Part shown: positions 23,579 through 32,669 of the stretch, one piece after another
Position numbering within the stretch: the first letter of the stretch is position 1
How the letters are laid out: each line of letters begins with the position of its first letter
Assembly: GCA_027859095.1 (NCBI GenBank)
Contig: JAQIBN010000290.1
Coordinates: forward strand, 1-50,607
Length of the DNA stretch: 50,607 bases
Reading direction: 5' to 3'
From: Spirochaetia bacterium
GTDB taxonomy: Bacteria > Spirochaetota > Spirochaetia > B11-G9
The notes under the pieces: generated by a model
What the model saw: the letters and a program-made list of their open reading frames with translations, nothing else
Told to the model about the DNA's origin: nothing
The model's database searches: none
Translations under genes and position numbers: made by a program

Positions 23579-25540
23579 TTATACTGCTAAAGGGGGAGTT
23601 CCCAGTTTAACACCATGTTCTTTTTCCAGATAAAGAATAAAAATATTGACTATTTCTTCATCCAGATGATCTCCACTGGCCAATATCAGTTGAGTAACTG
23701 CTGAATATATAGACATTGGATTCCTGTAATGCCTTTTCGCTGTCAGAGCTTCAAAATAATCTGCTACTGCAATTATTCTTGCCCCTAAAGGGATTTCTAA
23801 ACCAACCAGACCATCAGGGTATCCATTCCCATCCATATGTTCATGGTGAGCACCAGCAATAATAGGTATCTTTTGGTAACTCCCCTCAAATGCTATCTTT
23901 TCCAGTAACTCCCTTGATTTAACAGCGTGGGTTTGTATCATGAGGTATTCTTCATCTGTTAGGGGACCTTCTTTTTTTAAAACAGAATCGGGTATTCCAA
24001 TTTTACCATAGTCATGAAAGAGAGCTGCTAAACGCACAACTTCAGTGTATTCAGTACCCAGACCCATGGCATTACATATTTCAACCGAATATTTTGCTAC
24101 AGTTTCTGAATGACCGGCAGTAAGAGTATCCCTTGCGTCAATACTTGAAGCCAAAACTTCAAATGTTGATTTAAACTGCTTTTCCTTTATTTCAAATAAC
24201 TCCACTGTCTTGAGACTATTTCCAATAGCTGATGCAATCCCCATAAAAAGGCTTAAATCACTTTGCGTTAAATTCCGTCTTGAATTAACATTATCTGCAA
24301 CAATTATCCCCATAGATTCACCCTCATATATTATTGGACAACATATAAATGCCTGACTTCCCAAAGATTTCGAAAAAACCAGGCTCTTCGGAGACAAATC
24401 TTTTTCCACCCTTTCAATGTCATTCACCAGCAGAGGGATCTGTTCCCTGAATGATTTAACAAAAACACCTTTGGAATTTTCTTTATCAATATGAAACTCA
24501 ACTTCTTTTAACAGCCTTAGATACTTGTCTATATAGCCAAAACCAGCCCGGTAAATTAATTTTTTTCTAAACTTATCAACCAGAAATATGGCTCCCCTGT
24601 CAAAATCAAGTCTTTTTTCAGATATATTAACAACACTTGAAAGTACATCATCAATACTGGTATGCTGACTGATGACCTGTCCTATTTCATAGGAAAGCAG
24701 ATTATTATTATAGTTGATATTGATTTGATCTATCCATTTTTCAGGTGATCGGTTGGAGGTTTCGAGTGCCGATTTTAATTCTTTCTTATCTATATCAGAT
24801 ACTATGAGATTAAAAATTAAAATCATTATAATTGAGGCCATCAAGCCAACAGAAAGAGGAGGAGCTGCATCAATATTAAAAACTGCCAAAACGCTGGGGG
24901 CTATGAAGATCGGGATTAGAAAGTTGCGGATACGTCTAATTCTCTTAGTCGATGACTCTCCCCATGAGATAACATACCTACAGCAATTATTCCCCTGGAA
25001 CATACATTCAGGGTGCTCAATAACTGCATTGTCTTTTTTTAAGAGTGCAGCTATAGCTTCAAACATACCCATTCTGTTTTGGCACTGATATTCATTTTCA
25101 GAATAGCCTTCAATCTGATTAACTATAATCTCAAGAGAGTTTTCAGAAAGAGGTTTTACTTCAAAAGTGGTTGATTTTGTAAGACTCTTTGCTGCTTTAC
25201 TAACCATTTTATACGAATTCATTAAACCCATGAATCCCAGGAAATAGTACTTAATCTCACCACTCGCTTCAGAGAGAGCCATATACTGACCTGCCTTACG
25301 GGCAAGTCTATCATCACCTGTTATTTCTACAAGTTTATTGTAAAATCGATCAACCTGACTCTGGGAAAACCAGTGGCCATGATCCTCCACTTCATATGCA
25401 GTCATTCCGGCAAATTTTAACAATTCATAAATATCAATATATGGATAATGAGCAACTATAAACTTTAAATAAGCACCAATTATCCTGCTATTATAGGGAT
25501 AAAGAGTATCTGCATTTACTAATTTTATATTATTCGGCAT
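23579..25540 (-). CDS. membrane-linked sensor HD-GYP protein
   Basis: This 653-residue protein has four parts. Residues 1-200 form a sensory domain ending HPECMFQGNNCCRYVISW, a Cys-Gly-Cys ending like that of V4R/heme-NO-type ligand domains. Residues about 208-250 contain two hydrophobic helices (FLIPIFIAPSVLAVF and LSVGLMASIIMILIFNLIV). Residues about 290-440 are a GAF domain. The last 190 form an HD-GYP domain with HDYGKIGIPD, HHEHMDGNGYPDGL and IIAVADYFEAL. The His-Asp pair is intact, so cyclic-di-GMP hydrolysis is expected. It starts at 25540, sharing one base with the PilZ gene stop (TAATG), so synthesis of both is coupled. Confidence 0.88.
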   Translation of the reverse strand: MPNNIKLVNADTLYPYNSRIIGAYLKFIVAHYPYIDIYELLKFAGMTAYEVEDHGHWFSQSQVDRFYNKLVEITGDDRLARKAGQYMALSEASGEIKYYFLGFMGLMNSYKMVSKAAKSLTKSTTFEVKPLSENSLEIIVNQIEGYSENEYQCQNRMGMFEAIAALLKKDNAVIEHPECMFQGNNCCRYVISWGESSTKRIRRIRNFLIPIFIAPSVLAVFNIDAAPPLSVGLMASIIMILIFNLIVSDIDKKELKSALETSNRSPEKWIDQININYNNNLLSYEIGQVISQHTSIDDVLSSVVNISEKRLDFDRGAIFLVDKFRKKLIYRAGFGYIDKYLRLLKEVEFHIDKENSKGVFVKSFREQIPLLVNDIERVEKDLSPKSLVFSKSLGSQAFICCPIIYEGESMGIIVADNVNSRRNLTQSDLSLFMGIASAIGNSLKTVELFEIKEKQFKSTFEVLASSIDARDTLTAGHSETVAKYSVEICNAMGLGTEYTEVVRLAALFHDYGKIGIPDSVLKKEGPLTDEEYLMIQTHAVKSRELLEKIAFEGSYQKIPIIAGAHHEHMDGNGYPDGLVGLEIPLGARIIAVADYFEALTAKRHYRNPMSIYSAVTQLILASGDHLDEEIVNIFILYLEKEHGVKLGTPPLAV

Positions 25541-27594
25541 TATTTTTTTATAAATCTTAGTAATTTGTTTAGATATTTAAAATAAGCATCAGATTGATCC
25601 AGACTGATGATCCACATGTTATACCTTTTTTCGTATTCCATTGTATTCTTATCGGCATAAGTATCTGGAAAAAGTAGAACGTGGCCAAAATTATTATAAT
25701 GCTTTTTTATAATTTCATTTATACTTAGATCAAGAGTTTCTTTAGGGAGGTTATCTCCTTGTAGTATTAGAACCTTTATACAATTTGACAGTTCTGACAT
25801 ATTCAGTCCCGTGTCTGCTATATCTGCGATTAAAACGGCAACAAGTTCTCCTTCCTTTTTTAATGAATAAAGAATAATCTCCCGTTTAAACTGCAGCTTC
25901 TCATATGCTTTTATTACACTGATACTTCCGGAATTATTGGGAAGAATATCCATTGCATTAAGCATGAGACCACCGGAAATCTCCTCGTAGCAACTTTCCA
26001 GATTAAGAAGATCCTCATTATTGCTTTCTTCCAGGCTCCATATATCCAGATCGTCAAAAAATTTTTCAGGATTTGCCTCGAACTTCATAAAAGCAAATTT
26101 ATCAATAGAGCATCCCTTTGGATTGTCTATACTCTCCGCAGTTCCTCCGAAGATTCGATTCGGAAATTTATTTTCAGGTCGGTAATAACACAATAAATAG
26201 TCCATATGAAGAGACTCAATTTTATTGGCATTGTAAGCATAGGAGGACATCTGCTCCATCACATAAAGACCAGCACCTTTATTTGTTATATTAGAAGCTG
26301 CATGATGGTGCATAAGCCAGGTATTTTCATAAGTTCTTAATATTGATACATGCCCGAGTATTTCACCTTTTTCCTGATATGTGATATGCTGGGCTATATC
26401 CGGTGAATTTGTGTACATTTTTTTATATGTAGATTTTATCTCCTCTTTATGATCTTTCATGTGTGAATATTTGGCCGGATATATAAACCCTGATTCAAAT
26501 AGAAATCGCCATAGGGCATCAGGGTCAAGATCCTTACCCAGATGGATGTTCCCATTATCAGCAAGAAATATGATTGAAAGTAATTGAGTATGATCATATG
26601 TGCTCATATCCACAATTGAAAATCCGGTTAGAAAAGTATTCTCATGATCATTCCCACTTATCTCATTCCTGTACAGAACCTGGCATTTACATGTTAACTT
26701 CATACCTGTTGAAAAAACTATTTCTAGTAGAGAGATTATCATTCCTGGTAGAAGTAAACTTGTTCTTTCATCTTCTTCAACTGAGAAACCTGCTCCTGAA
26801 AGGTCGTAAACAGGCAGATCGACTCTGCTTCCGGTAAAAGGATGAATAAAAACTATATTTGGGGAGGGTACAAGTTTTTGACGCAGACTACGGTATTCTC
26901 TGGCCTTGAACCTTTGTATTTGATTATATTTTGGCTTTACAATATATGATACCGCATTTTTCTCCAGACTTGTCCTGGATATCAGACATTCTCCTGAGAA
27001 TTTAATCTGCTGATTACTTATGAGTGTGACTGTAATAGACGTATCCGGATTAAATGTATTAGCCGTATGCATTATTTTAGATTGAATCTCGATCCTGAAG
27101 GAATCCGGTGTAAAGTCAATTAAAAGCCCCCTGTAAAGAACGCCATTCTGAATCAACTGAGCCTGAATGCTTTCTACAGAATGCCTTCTGGTTTTTCTGG
27201 AAGGTTTAAGAACATTTTTTTCCGGAAGCTGTACAGTAAATCCTTCATGATCCAGGTTTACATCTTCTGGGTTGACAACTACAGTACTGATACCGTCATC
27301 AATATATATTTTTAATAGTCTGTAATTTCTTATTTCTTCCTGAAGATTATCACGATCCGGCCAGAAACATGACAGATCACTCCCCATACATACACCAGGT
27401 TTGGTATCAAGAGAAATTGAACGATTATAGTTCTTATGCCTAAAAACTGAAGTTAGCGATCCACCCTGAAAGTTTATATAATTAAGCTTATTGATTAGTT
27501 GCTCTAAATCAATAGAATCAGGTTTTTTATATTCAAGAGTCTGAATCTTAGGTTGATCAGTTTTTATATCTGCAATCTCAAGAAGATCGCCCAT
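25540..27594 (-). CDS. tandem PilZ protein with GNAT-like C-terminal region
   Basis: This 684-residue soluble protein appears to be a cyclic-di-GMP effector. One PilZ-like unit begins with the Arg-rich loop SRKTRRHSVESIQ (about residue 130) and a second with FKAREYRSLRQK (about 232), continuing to DLSGAGFSVEEDE, the PilZ D/NxSxxG motif. The first unit has a degenerate second motif (DFTPDSFRIEI). From about residue 355 the protein continues with segments such as GHVSILRTYENTWLMHHHAASNITNKGAGLYVMEQM, which look like an acetyltransferase (GNAT) fold, and ends with another mixed alpha/beta region. It is translationally coupled to the HD-GYP gene that follows, placing a cyclic-di-GMP receptor with the enzyme that removes the signal. 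The GNAT call is tentative. Confidence 0.72.
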   Translation of the reverse strand: MGDLLEIADIKTDQPKIQTLEYKKPDSIDLEQLINKLNYINFQGGSLTSVFRHKNYNRSISLDTKPGVCMGSDLSCFWPDRDNLQEEIRNYRLLKIYIDDGISTVVVNPEDVNLDHEGFTVQLPEKNVLKPSRKTRRHSVESIQAQLIQNGVLYRGLLIDFTPDSFRIEIQSKIMHTANTFNPDTSITVTLISNQQIKFSGECLISRTSLEKNAVSYIVKPKYNQIQRFKAREYRSLRQKLVPSPNIVFIHPFTGSRVDLPVYDLSGAGFSVEEDERTSLLLPGMIISLLEIVFSTGMKLTCKCQVLYRNEISGNDHENTFLTGFSIVDMSTYDHTQLLSIIFLADNGNIHLGKDLDPDALWRFLFESGFIYPAKYSHMKDHKEEIKSTYKKMYTNSPDIAQHITYQEKGEILGHVSILRTYENTWLMHHHAASNITNKGAGLYVMEQMSSYAYNANKIESLHMDYLLCYYRPENKFPNRIFGGTAESIDNPKGCSIDKFAFMKFEANPEKFFDDLDIWSLEESNNEDLLNLESCYEEISGGLMLNAMDILPNNSGSISVIKAYEKLQFKREIILYSLKKEGELVAVLIADIADTGLNMSELSNCIKVLILQGDNLPKETLDLSINEIIKKHYNNFGHVLLFPDTYADKNTMEYEKRYNMWIISLDQSDAYFKYLNKLLRFIKK

Positions 27595-27798
27595 TTACAC
27601 CTCTGATTATAATGAGATACTTACATTTATCGGTAATTTTTAATTCTAACTGAGTGGATCTTCAAAAGATTGATTTAATATTTCAATCGAATAGATGCTA
27701 ACTGACTTTAAGGATGGATTTGGGCTAAGTAAAATTAAACAATAATTAATTGTAAATTCCATCTCTTCAAAGAAGAGGAAATAGTCTAGAATAGCACA

Positions 27799-28965
27799 AT
27801 GACAAACATTAACCATTCAAAAACGTCCCTTAGCAGACAAACAACATCCTACTATATGGCTTTTTTCAGCTTTGGTCTTGTTGCAGCAATGCTGGGCCCA
27901 GCTTTACCATTCCTGGCAGAGCACGCAGGCGCAACCATAAGTGAAGCAAGTGTACTTTTTATTGCAGGAGCTTTGGGATTTTTTCTTGGTGCTAATATAG
28001 CTGGTATTCTATACGATAAAGTTAAAGGCAATCCTGTAGTTGCAATTGCCCTGGCAATAACAGGAACTGCATTCTTTTTTATCCCACTATCAAAATCTAT
28101 ATTACATATATTCCTACTCCTTGTTTTTAATGGGATTGGTGCAGGGATGGTTGTCGTTGGAAGTAATACACTCCTGGTATGGGTACGATCCAATAATCTT
28201 GGACCATGGATGAATGGTATGCATCTTCTTAATGGAATAGGAGCTTTTATTTCCCCATTAATAATTACATTTTCAATTACTCAAACAAATGATGTTATTC
28301 TTGCATATAGAATTAATGGAATAATATTTTTCCTGGCTGCACTTTTTGTTCTATTTACTCCCAGTCCCAAAATAAGAAAAAAACTATCTACTGATCTTAA
28401 ATTTACAAAACAAGTAATTATTTCAATTGTACTAACAGCAGTCTCTGCATTGCTCTATGTAGGAACAGAAGTAAGTTTTAGTGGGTGGATTTTTTCTTTT
28501 ACAAGAGAAGTTCTGGATTCCACAAATAAAACTGCAGGAATTATGACATCTTTCTTTTGGGGCTCTATAACACTTGGTAGAGGAATTTCCATCCCTCTTT
28601 CAAAAAAACATACCCCTGAAAAAATTCTTATAATAGATATTCTTGGTTCTATGGCAGGAATCTCATTCATTCTGTTATTTACAGGGTCTGCTGTTACTAT
28701 TGCAGCCGGGACTATTATATTCGGTACTTCCATGGGTTCATTTTTCCCTAATTTACTTGCATTTACTGAAAAACATATAGGAATAACCGGCAGGGTAAAT
28801 GGAATTATATTTACAAGTACTGCATTGGGAGGAATGTCACTCCCCTTTCTAAGTGGTCAGCTATTTCAGAGAGTGGGACCACAGATGGTAATGGTAGGAT
28901 TAATTTTCTACCTGACTTCTAATCTTGTTTTGACTTTAATCAATATAAAAAGACAATCAAACTAA
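27799..28965 (+). CDS. MFS transporter
   Basis: This 388-residue inner-membrane carrier has twelve predicted helices. The loop between helices 2 and 3 is GILYDKVKGN, the MFS motif A in degenerate form, and helix 4 carries NGIGAGMVVVGSNTLLVW. The overall sequence recalls the FucP/MFSD4-like sugar or small-solute group (GPALPFLAEHAGATISEASVLFIAGALGFFLGANIAGILYDK). The substrate cannot be told. GAAGAGGAAATAG upstream may act as a weak ribosome-binding site. It is divergent from the PilZ operon across a 204-base gap in which I see no other gene. Confidence 0.85.
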   Translation: MTNINHSKTSLSRQTTSYYMAFFSFGLVAAMLGPALPFLAEHAGATISEASVLFIAGALGFFLGANIAGILYDKVKGNPVVAIALAITGTAFFFIPLSKSILHIFLLLVFNGIGAGMVVVGSNTLLVWVRSNNLGPWMNGMHLLNGIGAFISPLIITFSITQTNDVILAYRINGIIFFLAALFVLFTPSPKIRKKLSTDLKFTKQVIISIVLTAVSALLYVGTEVSFSGWIFSFTREVLDSTNKTAGIMTSFFWGSITLGRGISIPLSKKHTPEKILIIDILGSMAGISFILLFTGSAVTIAAGTIIFGTSMGSFFPNLLAFTEKHIGITGRVNGIIFTSTALGGMSLPFLSGQLFQRVGPQMVMVGLIFYLTSNLVLTLINIKRQSN

Positions 28966-28989
28966 ATAATTGTAATCTAGTTAAGTAAC

Positions 28990-29028
28990 TTGATAATTAT
29001 AGTAAAAATGTATATACTTGGTATATAC
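28990..29028 (+). promoter_or_regulatory. mazEF promoter with overlapping operator
   Basis: TTGATA (28990-28995), a 17-base spacer and TATACT (29013-29018) form a promoter. Two copies of the self-complementary word GTATATAC (29010-29017 and 29021-29028) separated by TTG overlay the -10, making a larger palindrome. MazE or the MazEF complex commonly represses its own promoter through such repeats, so this is the likely operator. Confidence 0.68.
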
Positions 29029-29049
29029 TATAATAATTGGAGGTAAAAA

Positions 29050-29295
29050 ATGATTCTTACAATTAATAAATGGGGCAACAGCCAGGGAATACGATTACCA
29101 AAAGACCTTATGAATAAACTCCACGTAACTGTTGGAACTTCCCTGAATGCAGAATTCCTGGAAGGTAGAGTTATTATTGAACCAGTATCTTCTCCTCTCC
29201 AATATGATATTCATGAACTTGTTAAAAATATTCCAAAACGACAAATGCAAAGTGAAGTTGATTGGGGAAAACCAGAAGGCAATGAAATATGGTAA
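29050..29295 (+). CDS. mazE: MazE-type (AbrB-fold) antitoxin
   Basis: This is an 81-residue antitoxin. ILTINKWGNSQGIRLPKDLMNKLHVTVGTSLNAEFLEGRVIIEP is the swapped-hairpin SpoVT/AbrB DNA-binding domain of MazE, and the C-terminal tail ([29 protein letters not shown]) is the toxin-binding arm with the conserved Asp-Trp-Gly. GGAGG precedes the ATG. It overlaps mazF by 7 bases. The palindromic operator lies just upstream. Confidence 0.93.
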   Translation: MILTINKWGNSQGIRLPKDLMNKLHVTVGTSLNAEFLEGRVIIEPVSSPLQYDIHELVKNIPKRQMQSEVDWGKPEGNEIW

Positions 29296-29636
29296 AAGAA
29301 GATTTTATACCAGTTAAAGGTGATATAATTAAACTTAGTTTTGATCCTCAATCAGGGCATGAACAGAATGGCTGGCGCCCTGGTCTGGTTATAAGTAATT
29401 ATACCTTTAATAATGCCACAGGGTTTGCATTGGTTTGCCCTATTACAAATACTAATAGAGACTATCCTTTTCATATTTTATTACCAGAAGGATTTGAGAT
29501 AACAGGTGTTGTAATGGTAGATCAGGTAAAATCATTAGATTTTATAGAAAGAAATGCCAGATATAGTACGAATGTACCTAAAGGTTTTATGTCAGAAGTA
29601 ATGGCAATTCATGCTGCAATATTTCAGGATGATTAA
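29289..29636 (+). CDS. mazF: MazF/PemK-type endoribonuclease toxin
   Basis: This 115-residue toxin cleaves RNA at short sequence motifs. [49 protein letters not shown] is the conserved N-terminal half, with the catalytic Arg in WRP and the Thr in [15 protein letters not shown] completes the sheet. Full length for the family. It is coupled to mazE by a 7-base overlap and its last codons overlap the start of the YkvA-like gene. Confidence 0.93.
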   Translation: MVKEDFIPVKGDIIKLSFDPQSGHEQNGWRPGLVISNYTFNNATGFALVCPITNTNRDYPFHILLPEGFEITGVVMVDQVKSLDFIERNARYSTNVPKGFMSEVMAIHAAIFQDD

Positions 29637-29850
29637 TACTTTCAGAATTATTTCCACTGTAGCATATGCTCTCAGTCCAATTGATTTAATTCCGGATTTT
29701 ATTCCAGTAATTGGTTACCTGGATGACCTTATTATCCTTCCTCTCATGATTTCACTGTCTTTAAAGCTGATTCCTTCAGACATAATGGAAGTTTCTGCAA
29801 CTACAAGGAATTGGAAGACTGTTAATAAATTACTGGAACTTACATCATAA
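29629..29850 (+). CDS. YkvA/DUF1232 family small membrane protein
   Basis: This protein of about 73 residues has the DUF1232 core [38 protein letters not shown], a hydrophobic hairpin with the invariant SPIDLIPD motif. The function of the family is unknown; it is membrane-associated. The ATG at 29629 lies within the last codons of mazF and gives the typical start; an in-frame ATG at 29611 would add six residues. It may be read through from mazEF. Confidence 0.85.
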   Translation: MINTFRIISTVAYALSPIDLIPDFIPVIGYLDDLIILPLMISLSLKLIPSDIMEVSATTRNWKTVNKLLELTS

Positions 29851-29871
29851 GATATTTAGGAGAAGCAAGAC

Positions 29872-30312
29872 ATGGATAGAATTATAAATTTCTTACAAAT
29901 AAATGAATATATTTATACAGCCGGACAGCCTAAATCTAATCAATTTTCCCTACTGCAATCCTTAAAAATTAAAACTGTAATTAATCTAACCCTTCCCACA
30001 ACTGAAGGTGCTGTCAAAAATGAAGCAGAGATTATAACTCTCCTGGGAATGACTTATATCCAAATTCCTGTCGATTTCAAGGGCCCTCAAAAATGTGAAT
30101 TGGAAAGATTTTATAAAGCTATGGAGTTAGCTCTTAATGATCCGGTATTTATTCATTGTATGCTGAATATGAGGGTTTCAGCATTTCTTTATCTTTACAG
30201 AGTAAATATTTTAAAAGAATCAAAAAAGACAGCCTGGGAAGATGTGCTTAAAATATGGAAACCTGATCCGGTTTGGAGCCTGTTTATAGAAGAAAATACT
30301 TTCAGAACTTAA
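29872..30312 (+). CDS. protein tyrosine phosphatase-like protein (DUF442/BLH group)
   Basis: This 146-residue protein has the phosphatase-like beginning INEYIYTAGQPKSNQFSLLQSLKIKTVINL, which is the hallmark of the beta-lactamase-hydrolase-like/DUF442 phosphatase group, and a P-loop VFIHCMLNMRVSAFLYLYRV with the nucleophile Cys and binding Arg four residues apart. The loop lacks the usual glycine, as in a subset annotated as protein tyrosine phosphatase family. Its substrate is unknown. AGGAGAAGC precedes the ATG. It lies 21 bases after the YkvA-like gene in the same direction. Confidence 0.8.
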   Translation: MDRIINFLQINEYIYTAGQPKSNQFSLLQSLKIKTVINLTLPTTEGAVKNEAEIITLLGMTYIQIPVDFKGPQKCELERFYKAMELALNDPVFIHCMLNMRVSAFLYLYRVNILKESKKTAWEDVLKIWKPDPVWSLFIEENTFRT

Positions 30313-30442
30313 ATTTAAGGATATTTGAACAAAATGGATCAGCTGATCTTGTTACTGAGGAATTATTATTAGAGCAGTTCTGTAAGAATAAATGAAGTCG
30401 AAAAGCTAATAAAATGATATATTATACCAAGGAGAATTACAC

Positions 30443-31438
30443 ATGATTATACCCGAACAGAAAATATTAACAGATATAGATTCCAGATCATGGGAACACC
30501 CAGCTGATAAAGCAGCCCTTTCCACACTAAAGCAAATTCCAGGGTTTGATGAAATTATAAAAGTTGTTTTTGGTCTTACTACTGAAAAATCCATTAAACT
30601 TCTCCATTTATCCTCTTCCATACGGACTTCCGCTAATCAATTTCCAGTTCTTCATCAGCAAATAAGAAAAATTGCAGAAATATTTGACTGGAATTATATT
30701 CCGGAAGTTTATGTTACCCGAAGCCCCTTTTTTAATGCAGGAGTATATGGCGTAAAGGAACCCTTTATTGTTATAAACAGTCATCTGGTAAACAGTCTAA
30801 ATGATGATGAATTGATGTGTGTTCTGGCTCATGAAATGGGGCATTTAATAAGCGGACATTCACTATATAAAACACTGCTATGGCTAATGTTAAATGTTTC
30901 GTTCACCGCATTACCTGTCTCTGATTTAATAGTTCTGCCAATAATTTCAGCATTAAAGGAATGGGATAGAAAAAGTGAACTCTCAGCAGACAGAGCAGGT
31001 TTACTTGCAGTTCAAAAAGAAAATCCAAGTTATTCGGTATTAATGCGCATGGCAGGTGGAGATAATCCATCAGATTTGAACATGAATGACTTTTTCCTTC
31101 AGGCAGATGAGTATGAAAACAGCAAAGACTTATTAGATGGAATACACAAGGTTCTTAATACAGTATGGACTTCTCATCCTTTTCCAGTTATCCGCCTAAC
31201 AGAGCTTAGAAACTGGATTGCTGCTAATGAATATTCAAAAATTATTGGGGGAGATTATAAAAGAAGATCAGATAAAAACAATACAAGTTCTGAAGATATT
31301 AAGGGCAGCTTTCAATACTATAAATCTGAAGCTGAAAAAGGGGCTGATCCTCTTCTAAAGATTGCTCAAACCCTAGGTGAAGGTGTTGCAAAAATTGGTG
31401 ATGATGTTTCAGATGTATTTAAGAAATTTTTCAAATAA
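30443..31438 (+). CDS. M48 family zinc metallopeptidase
   Basis: This 331-residue protease has the zinc motif HEMGHLISGH (about residues 130-140) and the third ligand in the ELSADRAGLLA segment (about 178-188). Hydrophobic stretches around LLWLMLNVSFTALPVSDLIVLPII suggest one or two membrane passes or a membrane-facing hairpin, as in HtpX/Oma1 relatives. The C-terminal 70 residues (SAEKGADPLLKIAQTLGEGVAKIGDDVSDVFKKFFK) are amphipathic. It likely takes part in envelope protein quality control. CAAGGAGAATT precedes the ATG. A 130-base gap separates it from the phosphatase-like gene. Confidence 0.88.
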   Translation: MIIPEQKILTDIDSRSWEHPADKAALSTLKQIPGFDEIIKVVFGLTTEKSIKLLHLSSSIRTSANQFPVLHQQIRKIAEIFDWNYIPEVYVTRSPFFNAGVYGVKEPFIVINSHLVNSLNDDELMCVLAHEMGHLISGHSLYKTLLWLMLNVSFTALPVSDLIVLPIISALKEWDRKSELSADRAGLLAVQKENPSYSVLMRMAGGDNPSDLNMNDFFLQADEYENSKDLLDGIHKVLNTVWTSHPFPVIRLTELRNWIAANEYSKIIGGDYKRRSDKNNTSSEDIKGSFQYYKSEAEKGADPLLKIAQTLGEGVAKIGDDVSDVFKKFFK

Positions 31439-31464
31439 TATTAACTTAAAGGAAAATAAATACT

Positions 31465-32193
31465 GTGAATTCAGATAAATGTATAATTTTTGATATGGAT
31501 GGTGTTCTTATAGATAGTGAACCCCTCCATTTTGATTTTGAAAACAGATTATTCAAGTCTCTGGGAATTACTGTCTCCCAGGAAGTGCATGAAACTTTTG
31601 TTGGAACTTCAAGTAAAACCATGTGGGAAATAATCAAAAAAACTCATTCCCTACCCAATACTGTTCCGGAATTAGTTTTAAAAGGGAATTCAGAGTTTCT
31701 TGATTATTTGGATAACCAGAAATCACTTGAACTAATTAAGGGAATAATAGAACTTCTACAGAGATTAAAAGTTGCCGGATTTAATCTGATATTAGCCTCC
31801 TCATCTCCCCACAAACTTATCAATCATATTTTGAGTAAATGTAATATAGATGAATATTTTCCAATACGAATTAGCGGTGATGATGTTAATAATGGAAAAC
31901 CGGATCCGGAAATTTTCCTTAAAGCTGCTGAGGTCATAGGAGTTAAACCGGAAAACTGCCTTGTAATAGAAGATTCTACAAACGGTGTTAATGCAGCTGT
32001 TAAAGCAGGGATGAAATGTGTTGGGTACAGAAACCCCGGTTCCGGAAACCAGGATCTAAAAACAGCTGATCTGATACTGGGTTCATTTGATAGCTTAACA
32101 ATTGATTTGATACAGGATATATTTACAACATCTTCTTACAACAATTATATCGTTGAGAATGGTGTCTTCAGCGATAAAATTCGTTTATTCTAA
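31465..32193 (+). CDS. HAD-superfamily hydrolase, beta-phosphoglucomutase-like
   Basis: This 242-residue enzyme starts at a GTG (31465). The HAD motifs are complete: I FDMDGVLIDSEP (nucleophile and acid Asp), II LASSSPHK, III with Lys in GKPDPEIFLKAAE and IV VIEDSTNGVNAAVKAG. The cap domain after motif I has the helical type of subfamily IA, as in PgmB, DOG phosphatase and GpP-type phosphatases. The substrate is probably a sugar phosphate but cannot be fixed. It is last in the rightward run beginning at mazE and converges on the adenosyltransferase gene. Confidence 0.9.
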   Translation: MNSDKCIIFDMDGVLIDSEPLHFDFENRLFKSLGITVSQEVHETFVGTSSKTMWEIIKKTHSLPNTVPELVLKGNSEFLDYLDNQKSLELIKGIIELLQRLKVAGFNLILASSSPHKLINHILSKCNIDEYFPIRISGDDVNNGKPDPEIFLKAAEVIGVKPENCLVIEDSTNGVNAAVKAGMKCVGYRNPGSGNQDLKTADLILGSFDSLTIDLIQDIFTTSSYNNYIVENGVFSDKIRLF

Positions 32194-32256
32194 CAGCTCT
32201 GTTTGATATTTCAGAAAATTACAGCAATAGATTTACTTTTTCAGGCTTTTAGATTA

Positions 32257-32556
32257 TTAAAGTGTCTCCAGACTCCTGGCAATAATAAACAATAAATCCG
32301 ACAACCTGTTTAAATATCTCTGTCCTGTTGCAAGATATGTATAGCCCCTTTCTCTGATAAGACTGACCATATGGCGTTCTGCTCTGCGACAAACAGCTCT
32401 GGCCATACCAAGAAATGCTCCAAGTTCATCGAGATCGCCGACTACATCCATTACTAAATCATCTTTTCTACGACGTTCACCATTGTAAAGACTGGTTTCT
32501 CCCATATCCCCACCCTTAGTAGTAACCATTTCAAAAGTAATCTCTCTTCTCTTCAT
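32257..32556 (-). CDS. PduO-type cob(I)alamin adenosyltransferase, internally deleted
   Basis: The frame encodes 99 residues where the family has about 170-190. The N-terminal ATP-binding motif is intact (TTKGGDMGETSLYNGERRRKD, then GDLDELGAFLGMARA), and the C-terminal half is intact (CRRAERHMVSLI and QRYLNRLSDLLFIIARSLE). The roughly 80-90 residues that normally join them are missing without frameshift, the join falling at MARA-VCRRAER. In normal enzymes the words before and after this gap are similar (GLARA and HVARTVCRRAER), so a deletion between short repeats is a likely cause. GAGG lies 7 bases before the ATG, so it is still translated. It may be non-functional or a reduced enzyme. Confidence 0.78.
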   Translation of the reverse strand: MKRREITFEMVTTKGGDMGETSLYNGERRRKDDLVMDVVGDLDELGAFLGMARAVCRRAERHMVSLIRERGYTYLATGQRYLNRLSDLLFIIARSLETL

Positions 32557-32669
32557 TTAGTATCCTCACCAGTTTTTAATGTTCCATACTTATCAATATT
32601 CAAGATAGCGCAGGAATCATTAAAACCTGCCGGAGGTATACCCAACCCCTGTATAGAACAATATAATTA

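Noticed and set aside
24753-25088. Plus-strand 111-codon frame inside the membrane HD-GYP gene.
   Set aside because: Antisense shadow of a well-supported gene with no domain or ribosome-binding site.
30313-30442. Possible short coding remnant ending in LVTEELLLEQFCKNK between the phosphatase-like and M48 genes.
   Set aside because: No start codon or recognisable family; about 30 codons of open frame are expected by chance.
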